Source: Symbiodinium microadriaticum
Lineage: Eukaryota > Sar > Dinophyceae > Suessiales > Symbiodiniaceae
DNA length: 64,000 nucleotides
Direction of reading: 5' to 3'
Assembly: GCA_001939145.1 (NCBI GenBank)
Contig: LSRX01001506.1
Location: 1 to 64,000 of the forward strand
The first letter of the stretch is position 1. Each line of letters starts with the position of its first letter. The notes under the pieces are model-generated. The model made no database searches, was not told where the DNA came from, and saw only the letters and a program-made list of their open reading frames with translations. Below, in pieces: positions 42,141 through 55,800 of the stretch. The translations under genes and the position numbers were made by a program.

Positions 42141-44558
42141 GGAAGTGTCCGACGTCGTGTTCAATCAAAACACTGTGCCAAAAGCAACAAGGAGCTTATA
42201 GAGATCCCTTTCTAGCAGCCTTATCGTGCCACGAATCTCCCCCTCTCAGGCGGATGTTGACGCCATGCAAGTCCGTTGCCGAGGTAGTTGGTGCTCTAAC
42301 TTGGGCAACCTGTCACACGCAGAGTGCTTGCAAATGGGGGAGGGCCGGGGCAGTCAGCTCCAAGGCCCAGTATGCGCACATGTCCCTTCAGCAGCTGCCC
42401 ATTTCTCTGCCGGATCCCCAGCACCCGAATCCCTCCGCAGAAAAGGCGGCAAAAGGAACTCGCCGCATCTCAGGCCGACCCTGGCTTTCGCGGAGATCAT
42501 CCCAGACTGTTCGCAAGTTCTCTGCGATCTTCTGGAGCTCTGCTTCCAGGCCGAACAAGAGTACCATTCTGGGCGTACTATTCTGTACTTTCAAGAGAAC
42601 AGCGACCAGTGACATCTTCACATCTTTACTTTGGTCCACTGCAGTTGTTCTGGAGCACAGCTGCTTAACTGATATGTCTTGTTCACTTCATATTAAGAGA
42701 GGCCCCCCCACCCCCCAAGGATGTGAGCCCCAACCTCCGTAGTAAGAGTCGGGATCCAGACAGAGGCCCCCACAGCCTTCAGCTTGCTTAAAAGCCACCA
42801 GAACGCCGGAGCCTTTTAGCGCCCCCCAAAGCTTCCAGAAGCTTGTCAAGGGTCCAGAAGCCAGAAGTGTCACAGCTCTGCTTAGAGCCCCGGAGAACCC
42901 CAGGAGCTTGAAAGCCTTTTCAGCTCCTTTGAGCTTCATCTATGTAAGCAAGATTCTGGATACACTTTTTTCCGCTCCGGCCGCTTGGATTCTGCAAACA
43001 CGGGGGGGGGGGGTTCTAATTACGTTCCGGGAATTGGATTTTGCAACTACACGGGGCATTCTAAAATACGAGGTTGATATTCTGTAAGTATTATAATTAT
43101 AATTATTGTTATTATCATTATTAGCTATGATCAGTGGCCGTGGTTGCAGTGTCTCCCTGGCCAGTGGAATCCGATGAAACGGCTGACTGCGGTGGAGGCT
43201 TCGAGCAACTTAGTGCAGAGAGTTCTGGGGCTTTGATCGTGCTTCAGCTGGTGCGCAATCTATTCGAGGCTTAGGGTGATGCAAAGGCCAAGCATGCGAA
43301 CTGTCATGGCAGGCACTGCGGCATCCGTTTCTGTCGGCATTTCACGATCCGGATGCAGAACCTGTTCATGACTCAGATATTCGAGTTGCCGGTGTGCCGC
43401 CTTTCTTGTGCAACTCTTCCTTTGGACGAGCAAAGCCTATGCCCACACCGGCCATTCCAGGTGTTCGGCCATCGGCTTGAACTTACACTGCCAGACGGCT
43501 TTGAACTCACAGTGTCTGATGCACCTTGATGCGCGTGCTTGAACATTCCGCACTGCTGAGGCCACAAGTTCTCGACGTCGCAGTATCGCGATCAGGACAG
43601 TGCAGTATTGTCACAAGATGACTTGTTCGTTCTCTTAAACATGGCTCTGAACGATTCCAAAACCGATTGAACTGGTCAGATGTATGCAGACATCATCGGG
43701 CTTGAGAAATCCAAGCTTCGTGTGGACGCAAGCCCGGCACGTTCAACGGTTCAATGTTCCGATGCTGTCCGAAACTGAAACTTCCGTCGGCATGAGCCAG
43801 GAAACCAGAAAAGCTCAAGCTCTCCTGGAGGAGCCCGCAGTGCTTCAGTGTTAGTCCAGAAGCTTTGGGAAAGTCAGAGATGCCTAAGCGCACAAGGCCA
43901 TGGAAGAGCAAGACATTCCCTGACCCGGCGAAGCCCCTGAAACACGGCAAGAGTTTGCCTTGGGTAGCTTGTGGTCCAGCAGACTGCCAAAGATGCAACG
44001 AGACTGCTGCAGTCGTTGGAGCCAAGTAGGTATGGAAGCCTGTGCTTGAGATCGCATGCTGAATCCAAGCTTTGCATCTCAATGCATAGACATGTCAGAT
44101 GCTGTCGGATAATGCGCAGGACTTGCTGGTGTTTGCAACAAGCGGTATTTTGCTAGTACGAGCGTAGCTTACGCAAGTCACGAGGCCAAGTGACGCGTCC
44201 CGTGTTGCAAGCGCTGTGCAAGCAAAGGCTTGCAGATGGGCCCTCTGGAACAGAGCGGCCCGTCTATGTAGCTGCTACGCGATTTCAAAGGTAACGACTG
44301 CTGAAGCATGCTGAAGCTAAGGCTCTGTTGTGCAGCTGGCAGATTCAGAGTTCTGGCCACACTGCGATTGCTCTTGCGCTTGTTTTCATTCTGGGATCTG
44401 GCCCAGCGGAATCCCGCAGCAGGTCAACATGTTGGGGAAGGACCTGTGATTGCAAGCACATATGAGGAAACATGCAAAAGCGGTTTAGAAGCTTGGAATA
44501 GTTTGGATCCATTTTTCATATCCTCAGAGAGCTGTGATACTACGCAGTAGGGAGGGCC
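42141..44558 (+). other. Gene-poor stretch after the kinase
   Basis: Contains one possible kinase C-lobe exon (about 42482-42559, FAEIIPDCSQVLCDLLELCF), a G12 run (43002-43013), and an AT-rich patch of TTATAATTATAATTATTG type (43083-43125). Otherwise no clear gene. Confidence 0.4.
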
Positions 44559-46830
44559 ATGCTAGTTCGTGGGAACGTGGTGGAAGGCCGGCAAGGCCGG
44601 CAACTATTCGGCAGGCCGAGATGGCCAGCCACTGGCCAGAGAGGGAATTGCTGTGGCCCGAGTCTGCAAGCGGACATCCCTCGGAGTGCCTTTTGGTCGC
44701 ACTTCGTAGTCGGTGGCGTGGGTGCAGGTGGTGTAGCTGCGGGCTTGAGCCGATGCAGCCAAAGACGGCACCACCAGCAAGCCAGGGCAAAGCATCTGGC
44801 TTGCGTAGCTCGATTTGCGGATCAGGCGAATGCTGTCGAGGGGTTTATTGACTGGATGGATGCATCAGGGATCGTGACCTCGAAGAAAATCGAAATCTTG
44901 CCAGACCAAGAGGGAGGTCGGTGTGTGAAGAGTACTGCAGCCATTCAGAAGGGCGAGGTGCTGGTGCAACTTCCCGAAGCATCTGCAGCATCTGTGGACA
45001 TGTCCGAAAAGTCTCCTGCACCTTCAGTGCTGGCGCCCTTGGCCGAGTGGTGGTCAGGAAATCCTCGGAGTTCCATTCGCCTGGCAGCGGTGCTGGTCTT
45101 CCAACGGGAGAAGTTTGGGCCATACATCGACATGCTCTATCCCATGGAGAACATCTACGCCCCATGGTTGTGGGAGGATGAGGATTTGAAGTTTCTTCCT
45201 GACAAACTGGCTGCAAAAGCAGCAGCACGGAGGAGAGCGTTGGACAGTGCCTGCACAGACCTCAAGGCCAAAGGTCTTGCGGAGGCTGTGCCGGAAGAGT
45301 TATTTCTGCGTGCTCACCATGCTGCTGCTTCGAGAGCCTTCGCTGGCGAGGAGCCGTGGGTTACATCTGCACAGCTCGCGTAGCTCACCGGGTGAACCAT
45401 GGCTTGTGTTCTTGGTTTGTCTTCGGATCCAGCACGATCCAGCTTGGGGTTGCAGGGCGAAGTTTCGAGTGCGCGCACCGCTGCGTTGGCGTGTGGGGCG
45501 CTTGCTCTGACGGCATGGAGCTCGGCATGTCGAGAATTTGGCACGAAGAAGGTGGTCGGCGTTTGCTTGCCTGCTTGTGTGAGCTGTCAGTAAGTGGTAA
45601 ACATGTGCAGTCGTAAGCCCAGGCTGCAGGAGCAGCTGCTGCAACAGGTGTGACCAGTTCGTATCTCGGTGCTTGATACGGGTCTATGCGTTGCAGAGCC
45701 AGGCGAAGCGGAAGCTTCAGCGGCTCATGCTACATCTTGTGGGGACACCCTGTCTGGCCCAGGCCTTGATGCAGCAGCTGGTGTTGGAGCGGTTGGAGTT
45801 GCGGCTTCTGGAGCAGTTGTGGCTGCTTGGCTGAAGGCGCATTGGTCTCCTCAAACAAACAGGGTTGGATCTGATAAAGGGGTCTGAGCTCAGTGCGGCA
45901 ATCTCAGCAGCATTGGCACAATGTTTTCCACCGATGGGTGCAGATATCCGAGAGGCTGAAGCACTGTGTGGGTCAGTGTATTGGCAGACGTATGACTGTA
46001 CTAGTAGTATGTTCATGGGTTGTTATCTTGTGAAGCTTCACGAGCCGTGGTCGCAACGGTGGGATGCTGCAGTGAAGTCTACAAGCATCGCAGACTCCGA
46101 GGCTCTGAGCGAGGACTCCAAGGCTTGGCGCCTGGAGTTGCGACGGTGAGAACTGCAGCCTTTTCGTCTTATGGCTTTTCCTGGAACGGCAGGTCTTGTC
46201 CTTGTTGCCAATGATCGACCAGATCAATCACAGAAGCGGGGCCGGGGGCTCTGGCAGCCGGCTTTTTCTGCTTTTGCCCCCCTTCTGCCCAGTCTTTGGA
46301 GGCTCCTCCCGATTTGCAATTCGATCCCGCCAGCAGACGGTGGGAGCTCAGGGCTCTTCGAGCGTGACCCATTTTCGTGGTAGCTTTGGGTCCTGCTTTT
46401 TTGATGTTTCTGCGTGTCTCGTTGAGCTTGGGTCATGCCTGAGTGTCTGTTGGAAGGTATAGCGCTGGTGAAGAGATTTGTTTCAGCTATGGCGACAAGG
46501 ACGCCGAGTTCTCATGCTTCACCATCAGACAGATCATACAGGTGCCTCTTTCCCGTTAAGAAGCGCTACCCACAATTGCGAGATTGTTGTCTTCCAAGGG
46601 ATCGGCAATGTGAAACGAACAATCAAGAACGGTCGACTACACACTGCCGGCAGCTATGGGCGCGCAGACTGGCAGCTTCACGCAACCCAAGAGACGAACA
46701 GGGAGCTAGGGAGGGCCTGCACTTGAACGCCGTTGCGTCCCCAACTCGGTAGTCAACTGCCCCTGCCAGTGCAACCTCCGTGGGTAGGACAGCGACGCGT
46801 TGCTGCTGCAGCATGGCTTCGTGGAAGAGG
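44559..46830 (+). CDS. SET-domain methyltransferase (Rubisco-LSMT/SETD3-like)
   Basis: The main exon runs from ATG 44559 to about 45340. The N-terminal ~100 residues are basic with a hydrophobic stretch (FVVGGVGAGGVAAGL), possibly organelle targeting. SET-like sequence follows: AVEGFIDWMDASGIV, KSTAAIQKGEVLVQLP, SSIRLAAVLVFQREKFGPY, DMLYPMENIYAPWLWEDEDL and a helical part to AHHAAASRAF, which matches the insert and SRxF block of this subfamily. The C-terminal SET motif is on a later exon at about 46457-46515 (YSAGEEICFSYGDKDA, the GEEIxxSYG block). Next comes 46787-46830 (DSDALLLQHGFVEE, matching the N-x-xLLxxYGF ending). The exon with the NH-box was not found in 45.4-46.4 kb. Family members methylate Lys or His on Rubisco, aldolase or actin. 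The substrate here is unknown. Confidence 0.62.
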
Positions 46831-49800
46831 CGTGCTGGTTGCTGCATTCAGACTCTGAGGCATTAGGCTCCAAGCGGTGGATCCGTGACATTCGGCGGTT
46901 CCTGCATTTTAAGTATCTGGAGCAATTGTGCCAGAATTTCACGCAAATCTGACAACCATAAAGTTCAGGTAGCTTTGAATCTTTCACGGCCTGGACAGGC
47001 CTAGGCATCAACTGCTGTTCTTTTTCAGGATGGGTTGCTTGCTGGTTGCTTGTGTTGGAGGACAACGGGGCCGACAAACTGACGCTGTCTCTGCCAGCAG
47101 TTCGGGGCTGATCTCGAATCGCCGTCCAGTCTCTGCCTTGTTTCCCCGGACGTCCCTGAGGCCGGCTCGTACGGTTTGTCTGCGGAGGCCATTTTCGGAG
47201 AGAGCCGGCGGACGTAGTCAGCTCACAGGTGTGGGAACACAGGGCGTAGGTCGGGACACGATTTGCTGCCTGTCGAAGCGGTCTCCCCGATGCACAACGC
47301 AGCACTTTCGCATTCAGCGGAGCTGCAGGACTTGTCACCCAGTCGTCACAGCATTTCTCCAAGTCTCCGGCCAGGCCAAATCAGAGCTCGATGCGCTGGG
47401 TGTCCAGGCATCGGTGTTATGTGATGTTACGTGTAGCATAGCGTAGTCTGTAAGTCCAGGCAGGCATGGATGCTCCCAAACTGCACGGCTCGGAGCGTTC
47501 TTGCAGCGGATGTTGTGTGAAGGAACTGGTCTTTGCCAGAGACGGCTCTCTGCAGGGCCTGACTGAGGCCACGTTCTCCTGACTTCGGTGCTGAAGCGCA
47601 GAAGATTAACTCGCGATGGTGCTGCAGCTCCCTCCAATAACCACAATTTCCCATTCTCTGCCTCGTGCTGCTCAGGATTGGCTCAGGATGTAGGTCTGGT
47701 GTCAGCCAGGAAGGTGCCATGCGGAGACGGCAGCTCTCGGGGCTTGTCGTCGTTTTGTTTTGTGACTTTGACGCAAGGTGAGACATCAGTGAAGCATCGC
47801 GATGCACAGCGGAAATCCTGATGTAATGATGACTCCAAGGCTGTACATGTTGGACTCGCTTTCTCAACTATGGGGCCACGTCGCAGTCTTTCATCCCGAC
47901 GCAGACACGCACATCTCGCGTCGTTCAGCGGGCGATGTTGGACCTAGATGAGAAGAGGGGGCCGGTAGTGGACAAACGCTTCCCCCCGCCAGAAGAGTCT
48001 CGCTAGCATCTTGGTCGTTCTTTTGCACCAGGCAGAGCCCGCTTTCTGGATAAACCTGCGGTTTCATGTCAGATTCACCCAGTGTTACAAAACCTCAAAC
48101 CTATCACGAACAGGAAGCAGGGTCGTAAGCAGTTCGGAAACACCAGAAAGGGCCTTTCTTGAGCACAGTCATGTGTCAGAAGCGACACGGACGTCTTTGC
48201 TTTACTGTGCACTCCCTGGGCCAAGGATGTCTTCAAGTACCGTGGCCCAAATCCCAAAGTTAGGAGGAACCGGAGACCGAGTGGTATTGCAACAGAGCAG
48301 CTGTCACCACCGAAGAAGGGTGGCCTCATTCCGTCAAGAGGTTCCAGGGTCTATATACGTCACACGGGCTGGACCGAAGCTTGGCTGCAGACGGAGCCGA
48401 AACAGTCGTGCCGTCTTGAGGAGAGCGAAACGACAACAAAGTTTCTGTTGTGCTTGTGACTCGCCAGGTTCAAGATGGACAGATGTTTGACAGTTCGTTC
48501 CTCCGGACAAAAGAGCCAGAGATGTTCGAAGTATCAGAGGCCACCGGGCAAACGTGCACATTGGTTAGGAAACGAAACCGCGCTTTGTTTGAGCCATGCT
48601 CTGCCGCCAATTGCATTCTGTTCTCGCACCGTCGTCCTAGACGATCAAAGAGAAGCTGACCAGAGCGACCTGCAACATTCCGGATGTTCCTTCATCCTTT
48701 TGACGGGTTCGTTCCTATTCTTACGCATGGCGGGGGTTTCAAGCCGCTGCAGGTGCCCTATATGTGAGGCTGTGCCTAGACTCTCCTAGACCACTTATAA
48801 GCACATGTGTTTGGACAGAGGGAGTTCTCGAATGGCCGGAAGGTGTTCTCGGCCTGGCGTGCCGCGCTGCTGGAGATGCGCGAGGGCGAGAAGACCAGGG
48901 TCTGGGTTCCAGCGTCCAGGCCGGTTTAGGGCAGCTCAGGGCTGTTAGGGTTTGGCTTTCGATTGGCCATGACCCGTGAGGTTTTAGGGTTTAAGGCGGT
49001 TAGCATTAGGGCTTGGCGTCTAAAATGGACCCCATGGGAGGCCGACTGAGCTGGATTGGGGCGTTTACAGCGAACGCGGGCCTCTTTGCTTAGTTTTGGC
49101 ATGTTTTGGCTATTTTGGGTTTCGGGTTCTTTCAAGTCATCGTTGGTTGGGTTCTGGGTAGTGTTGCCTCCGTCAGCCTCTACGGGTTCTGCGACAGGAT
49201 TCTGGGTTGTACCCGGTTCCTTCCCGATGCCCAAAGTTCCCAGAAGGCAGTACCCCTGGGTCTTCGACATTGAGCTGATCAAGGTCGAAGAGGATCCGCC
49301 GTACTTTCTGATAGCGTTATTGGTGCTTCCCATCATTGCTGGAGAGCTGTACATACGCATCACTGGGAAAACGCCGGGCGATGCACTCAATGAGTATTTA
49401 TATGGTGACTTCCTGAACGGAGTCTAGACGCCGGAACGCGAGGATGTAAGTCATCAGCTATTGGGACCAGATCTTGAAGCATCTCGCGGGAGGCGGATTC
49501 GGAAAGTGCCATAAGCCCGAAGATGAGTTTCCGTGAAACGGACAGCTACGAAAAATACTATGCGCCTTTTCCTTCTGCAAACTCTGCAGCAAATCCATGC
49601 GACAGTTTTCGATAATCAACCAGACCCATGTGGGCTCACGAAAGTGTGGTCGCACTCCCACGTATCCGTAGAGAAAGAGGCCTTACCCGGTGTGCCTTGG
49701 TGGCGTTACAGCACATCTTCAGCCGCGGCTGGCAACTGATGTTGCTTTCAGAATTGTTTTGGTGCTGCACCAAGTCCTGCGCAGGTGTCGCGGCAGAACT

Positions 49801-52800
49801 TACTGGAGGCATGCCTGCGACTTGCAGAGAGCTTGAGCAAAGAGCAATGAAAGAGCAATAGAAGAATGAAGAAGAGAGAAAGAACGAGAGTCAAGAGAGG
49901 CAAGCCTTAAGGCAGGAGGTGCAAAGAGTACTTGACTCTCTTTTTGTCGAATTTTCAAGCGATTCTGGCGGGGCCCGTGGACACCATACGAAGACTGGGG
50001 GCGCACAGGTGCAGAATGGTGCTCCATGAGGTGCAACACCCCTCACTCTCTGCCCACCGAATCGCTGCAGGTTTGAAAGAAAAGAGACTTACACCTGTTT
50101 CGTCCTTGCAAACCAATGTGATCCCCGATGCTTCAGCTCCCCGCGATACTGCACGTTCAGGCCCTCGTGGCCTTGCTGGAGCAAAGCTCACCTTCTCTCG
50201 ACTGCAGCTCCACGGATGCACTCTCTACTTCAACCATATGAAACCAAACGGAATCCCCGACGGCCTGAAGAAACCCTTGCGGAGCTTGCATGGGGGACCA
50301 GCGCCTGGTCTGGTGAATGGCTGTTTTCTCCGACAGGTGGTTGCGGCCACGCTGCGATCTGCTGTTGCCAGCTGTTCAGCTTCTGACGATGCAGAGGTCG
50401 GCTGACACGTGAAGCAGCTTCAGGCATCATCTTCCTCATTTGACCAGGTGGCAAGATCAGTGTCCTCGCCGGGCATCGGTCGAGTTCTGCTGCGCCGGAT
50501 GCTTTGCACACTTGCACAGCCTTTTTTTGCGAAGTATGCTGCCGCTCACGCATGCCGTCGAGCCCAATAAACGCGGTTTCTGCAGAATGGAAGTATCTGC
50601 AGCGAGCCAGCTTAATAATCACACAGGCACTTCTCGAAAAGAAAGTAGATAAAGCGTGTCCGAAACCAAGGCGTGTTGCGTGGGACATTTGTCCTCCTTG
50701 GAATTGCATCGCATATTCTCCATTGTTTCACCTATCAAGCATGAGGTGGGGGGGTGCTGCCAGACCTCAGAAAGCATCTTGAAAACGTGACATGCATGAA
50801 TCGGAGTTGTGATGAGCTGTCTGTCAGCGAAAAAGCCTAAAACAAGGGCGATGGGCAGCAAACTCAAAGATCCAAAAAGGGGCATGGCCAGGCACCAAGT
50901 CCGCAACGGAAGTGAAGGCTACTAGTTACTAGACCACAGGCCTTCGAGGAGGCCGAGGCAGCCCTGTGGCGAGCGGTGAAGCGACAAAGAGGCCGTGGGC
51001 AGCCCACGTAGAGAAACCATGCAATCCAATGAAAGGGCTCTGCCTTCGAAGCAGAACTGGGCTCTAAGATGCTCGAAGATGCAGAACCGTCTTACTCGTT
51101 GGCTTCACCGAAGGTCTGGCTTTTGCATAGACTCCCAAGCTTGCCGGGGAACCGGGCTGCTCTCCAAAGCCCTTCTTGGTGGCGTTCTGGCCAACCGGAG
51201 AATTCCATGAAAGAGAGCATCTGAAGCTTAACCATAGTCTCTCAGTGTAACCTGGTGACCTATCAGGACTGCACAGCCTTATCACTGCAAACTTCTGCTC
51301 GAGAGAGCAGTACTACCCAGGCTGGCGCGCAGAGCGGCGGAAGCTGCTTGAAGCTGCTGCAGAGCGGTGGAAGGCTGCCAGTAAGGGTTTCCATAGGCAG
51401 CAGGGGAGCAGTCGTGGATCAAAGCCCATTTCTCCGGACACAAGTTGGGCATGGCACCGGTCAGCGAGTGAACGCAGACATTCAAGGAGAACTATTCCGT
51501 TTCCAGATTTCTCCAGCTGGCATGTCTGATTGTTGTTCAAAAAGAGAGTTCTGAGGACTGTTTGCTTATTATTCACTTTCGACGAATCTAGGGGAACATG
51601 CTTGAAACAGTTCCAGGCCGGTCTTTTTTTGTTCGTTTCACTCATGCGGGTCATTGGCAAGAGTTGGCGCAGCATGCCAGTCGGATGACAGATGCTGGTC
51701 ATGTCTGGTACTGTCTCGATGGTTGACCTCCTTTCTAGATTCTCGGTGAACTATCATTGCGACCCGAGACTTTCCATGCGTGCGTCAGGTAGAGGACGTC
51801 AAGCAGTGAGCTGTCCGAGCAACAGCGTTCTCTGACCGTTCGTTTGCACGGAGCTATTGGCTGGACTCAAAAGACAGGTCTCATTCCTCCTGATGCACAT
51901 AATTCAGAAGGGATGTCCTCGTGTGTGTATGATCGTCTCTGGCTGCGGAGCTTGTTTGCATGTGCCCATGCCATGCTTGACAGGGAACCAGCGAGACGAA
52001 GGGGCATGCAACACCTTGGTACTTGTATGAAGTAGAAGGGACGATGGAGGATCTTCTGGGTGTCTGGTCACGAGCTGTTTTAGAGGCTCCGTTCAGCATG
52101 CAAACAACATGCATCCCAGCTTTCGTGCCCACTTCACGGTGCGTGCTAAGGGTGGGCTGCATGCAGTGTGTAACAGCATCCTCACTGTGTTTCCATGATA
52201 CTGCGAACTATGCCTGGCAGTCTGGCAGATGTCTCTTCCATCAGTTTGATAGTGCTATCTTGCAGAAGCCTGAATCACTGAAGTCGAGGGACACCTGCAA
52301 GACACCCCTCAAGGCCTTACACTGCAGGCATGTAGCACCCTTGCACATGCTGGAAATCTCCGCCTACTTGCGCCGTGGACTGGCTCCTTGCCGTTGAAGA
52401 CTGCAGCCATCGGAGTGGCTTGGTGAGTCTGCTGTACGATGATCTCAGGCTCCGTGGCCCAATCCGAAGCCTCCACCCACTCGCCGCGCTCCTCATGGCC
52501 AATTCGCTGTTTCGGGATGGCAGACTCAGGATGCAGAAGTCAACTGAGGCATAGCACTCCCGCGCGCGGTCTCCACCAGGCTCAACCTTAAACTGCGTGG
52601 CTGTCAACGAAGCTCCCTTCTCTCTGTAAGCGCCCAACAGTCTTGAAGTTTCAGAGCGCACGGTCAGGCGTGTTGCTCCCCTGAAAGCACCAAAGACTTC
52701 CAGTCAAGGCCTTTAGTCGTGTTTGCGGGATTTCCATGGCGCTGGAGCATGGAGCCGTGCCGTTCTCTAGAGGTCTCCCGGGCCGAGCGCAGCGCCTTTG

Positions 52801-55800
52801 CCTTGCAGCCATGGCCGGCTGAAAGAGTCGAAGAGGGAGATTCGGCCTGCACATGTTGTGCCCGGCAGGCTGCAGTTGCGAGTGAACGACTCAGGGTCCG
52901 ACACGGGGAAGAGCTCTCCGAAGAGTGCGCTCCATTGCAGCCGTGCTTTCGGACTCTGCTGCTTGCCTGATGCCTGCAGGTACACTTGCAGGTCTTCGCA
53001 CCGGGGTCTTGGGTCGAATCATGGTCTCTCCCGGTATCGAAAGTTGCAGGATTCCGAAGACGGATGCAGAGATCCTGAGATTTTTCCTGTGCTTTCTTGC
53101 GGATCAAGGCCCGCCGCTGCCTGCTCTGCATGCAGTGTCAGGCGGTGAGTCATCGGCACGTGCTGAAGGTCTGTCAGATGTTCCCGTCTTCATCAATGGA
53201 GGATATGCTATGGCCTCCAAATTAGAGCCCCCTCTAGGAAGTCAAGAGATGCCGAGAGAGTTCTGAGGTCAGGGACCTGCTGCTTGGCAAGGAGCCTGAT
53301 GATCTCGATCTGACCCTTTGCCTCCGGGACTGCGCGCCCGAGGACTCGCTGCCTGGCTTGAGAGCCCATGGCAGAGCCTCACGAGCCCATGGCAGGTAAC
53401 GGTGGCAGCGCTCCTGGATGAAATGAAGCCGTACGTTGAGCAGAGGTGCTCTCACCTACGCTTAGCCTGGTAGGTTTAAACAAAGTCTAGGTCGCGGAAG
53501 TTGTGTGAGGCCGGAGTTTGGCCTCACAGAGTTCAAGAATGTGAACGGCTCGGCTTGCACTTGCACTGCCGCTGAAAAGGCAGATTCAGAAGTCACGAGC
53601 CACAAGCATGCTCAGGCGACCATTCTGTCCAATGAGTCCAAAGATAAGCAGCTGGATACCTTCAAGGCTTGTGTCTCGTGTTCCCTTGCCCGTGAGAGTA
53701 ACCCCTTAGAGGCTCACTTCACGAACACTGCTGGGGTCAAGACCGAGGACAGCCGGAGGGAAGGATGGGGAGGTCAAGCATCACAAGTTCCATTCACGGT
53801 TGGCAGGTGGACGTGATGCCTACGATCGGGGAGGAAACGTATTCAGATGACAACAGGCGCACGACCACAAGAGTATCAGGACTAGGCACAAGAAGCTCTA
53901 TGCTCCATGCCAACAAGTCCTAAGTGTGCCTTTCTTCGCGGACTGCAATGTTGCCACATTGTGCAGGGTGCCGGTCCGTGATCAGCGTGGCCTCCCCGAG
54001 GAAGATGCACTGCACAGGCCTCGGTAGATAAAAGGTCCCGCGATTTGTCTGGGGAAGGGGTTGCGATTTTGTTTCATGTGCTGTCACACGATGCTACCTA
54101 GGCGTCGTGACCTGACCATCGGTGCCCTGCTTATGCGCCTAGCTCTCAGTGAATTTGCTCGTGTTCATGCCTGCATGATCCTGCATGCATCAAACGGTCG
54201 TATGTTTTCAGGTGTGCGCTCCTCTGAAAGCAGCACGGTTCGCCTCTGAATACTTGTCGTGGATTTGCGTGACAGGATCTGTTTTGCTGTTGTGACACAG
54301 GCTTTGCGCTATGAGCTCTTTGACTTCTATGGTGGAGCCAGGATCTCACTCTCCGATCTTGCCGGTATGCTGCAGCCTGACTCATGTCCGATGCTTTTGC
54401 AGAATTGTTAAAGCGACAGGTCACCGACATCGAGCGCGGAGTCCTGAGATCTCCATGCCGCCACCTCGGTCACCGGGCGGATTTGTCTGAAATGCTGCGG
54501 CCGGTGACATCGAGGCCCAGTTGACAGGCAGCCTGCCGAGGTGGAGGAGGTGGTGCTGAGGTCAGCTCAGATCTTAGAATCTGCAAGCCGTGATTTACCG
54601 ATGGAACCTGCCAAGAACGCCGGAAGAGAAGGAGCTCGTGGCAGCCCCAGGATGCCTGCAGTCGGCAGTCCTGCTCTTGTCCCGAGTTCGGTCGGCTTCT
54701 GTTCGTTTCAAAAAAAATCGCTGGCTGTCCACTCGTACGCAACTCCCTTGGAGCCTGGCCGTGGCACCCAAAAGGACAGCCGCCTCGTGTCTTCAAGCCC
54801 TGTCGGTGCTTCGTGAGCCCGTCCTCTTCCTCCAATGGTCTATCTGTGCATGTACATTCAAACGAGTTTACCGGTTCGGCACGAGTGAAGATGAGTTTGC
54901 ATGTTACACCTGAGGTCTAACGAAAATTAAAGCTGCTGACATTGCTGGCTTGACAGCTTCTCTGTGCGGGAACAAACGGGTGCAGAGCCCTCACATGTCA
55001 TTCCCAGATTGTTTTACCAGGTAGCCGGGTTCAGAATCTTCAGACGAATCAGATGTGCAACGTCGGCAGCTGCAAAAACAGGCGACGGAATCAACCTTTG
55101 CAAGCTGATACTGACAAATCCAACTGCTTTCTTGCCATGGCGGCTCTTGCGAAAGCGCGAACTTCCATACTCCTGCTGGTGTTCGGTTGCGTGTGGTCCT
55201 TATACTTTCTGTTGAAGACCTTTGAAGATACTCATGCCCGGCTGTGCTGCGAGTGAGGCCTTTTGCTTCTGCGCCTGGTATCCGGTGAGATCCAGATCTT
55301 CTCGCCCTGTGGCACGACGGAGCAGTGACAAGCAGGAGTGGCTTCGGAACGTGGGAGCACAGGCGGAAGCGCACTGTTTTGTATCAGGAGATTGTGTACA
55401 ACTACTTTGCGCAGGCCCGAAGCTCCCCATGGCTCATGTGCCCTGTGATCGCCGCTAATCGACTGTGGAGGATTATGCCTTGGTGACGAGGAAGGAGGAA
55501 ACCTTCGACGTAGGCGCCTGAAGTCTCACAGCCCGGCTTTCTGACGGCACCGACAGCTTGTCAGGGCAATGGCTCTCGGAATTGCTGCCGTGGTCGGATG
55601 GGGAACTCCGAGCACGAGATGTCTTGTCAGAAGTGCCCGTCCTAGACTTCAAGCTTTGGTGTAGCAGGATTCACACAGCCTGCTTTCCCCTGATGAGATA
55701 TTGCCAAAGTGGCGCAGCATTGATGTTGGTCCACAAACTGACATAGCGCTTCGACGTCGTTTCCGCGCTTTGACGGCGGCTACTGGAGGCAGGAAGGGAC

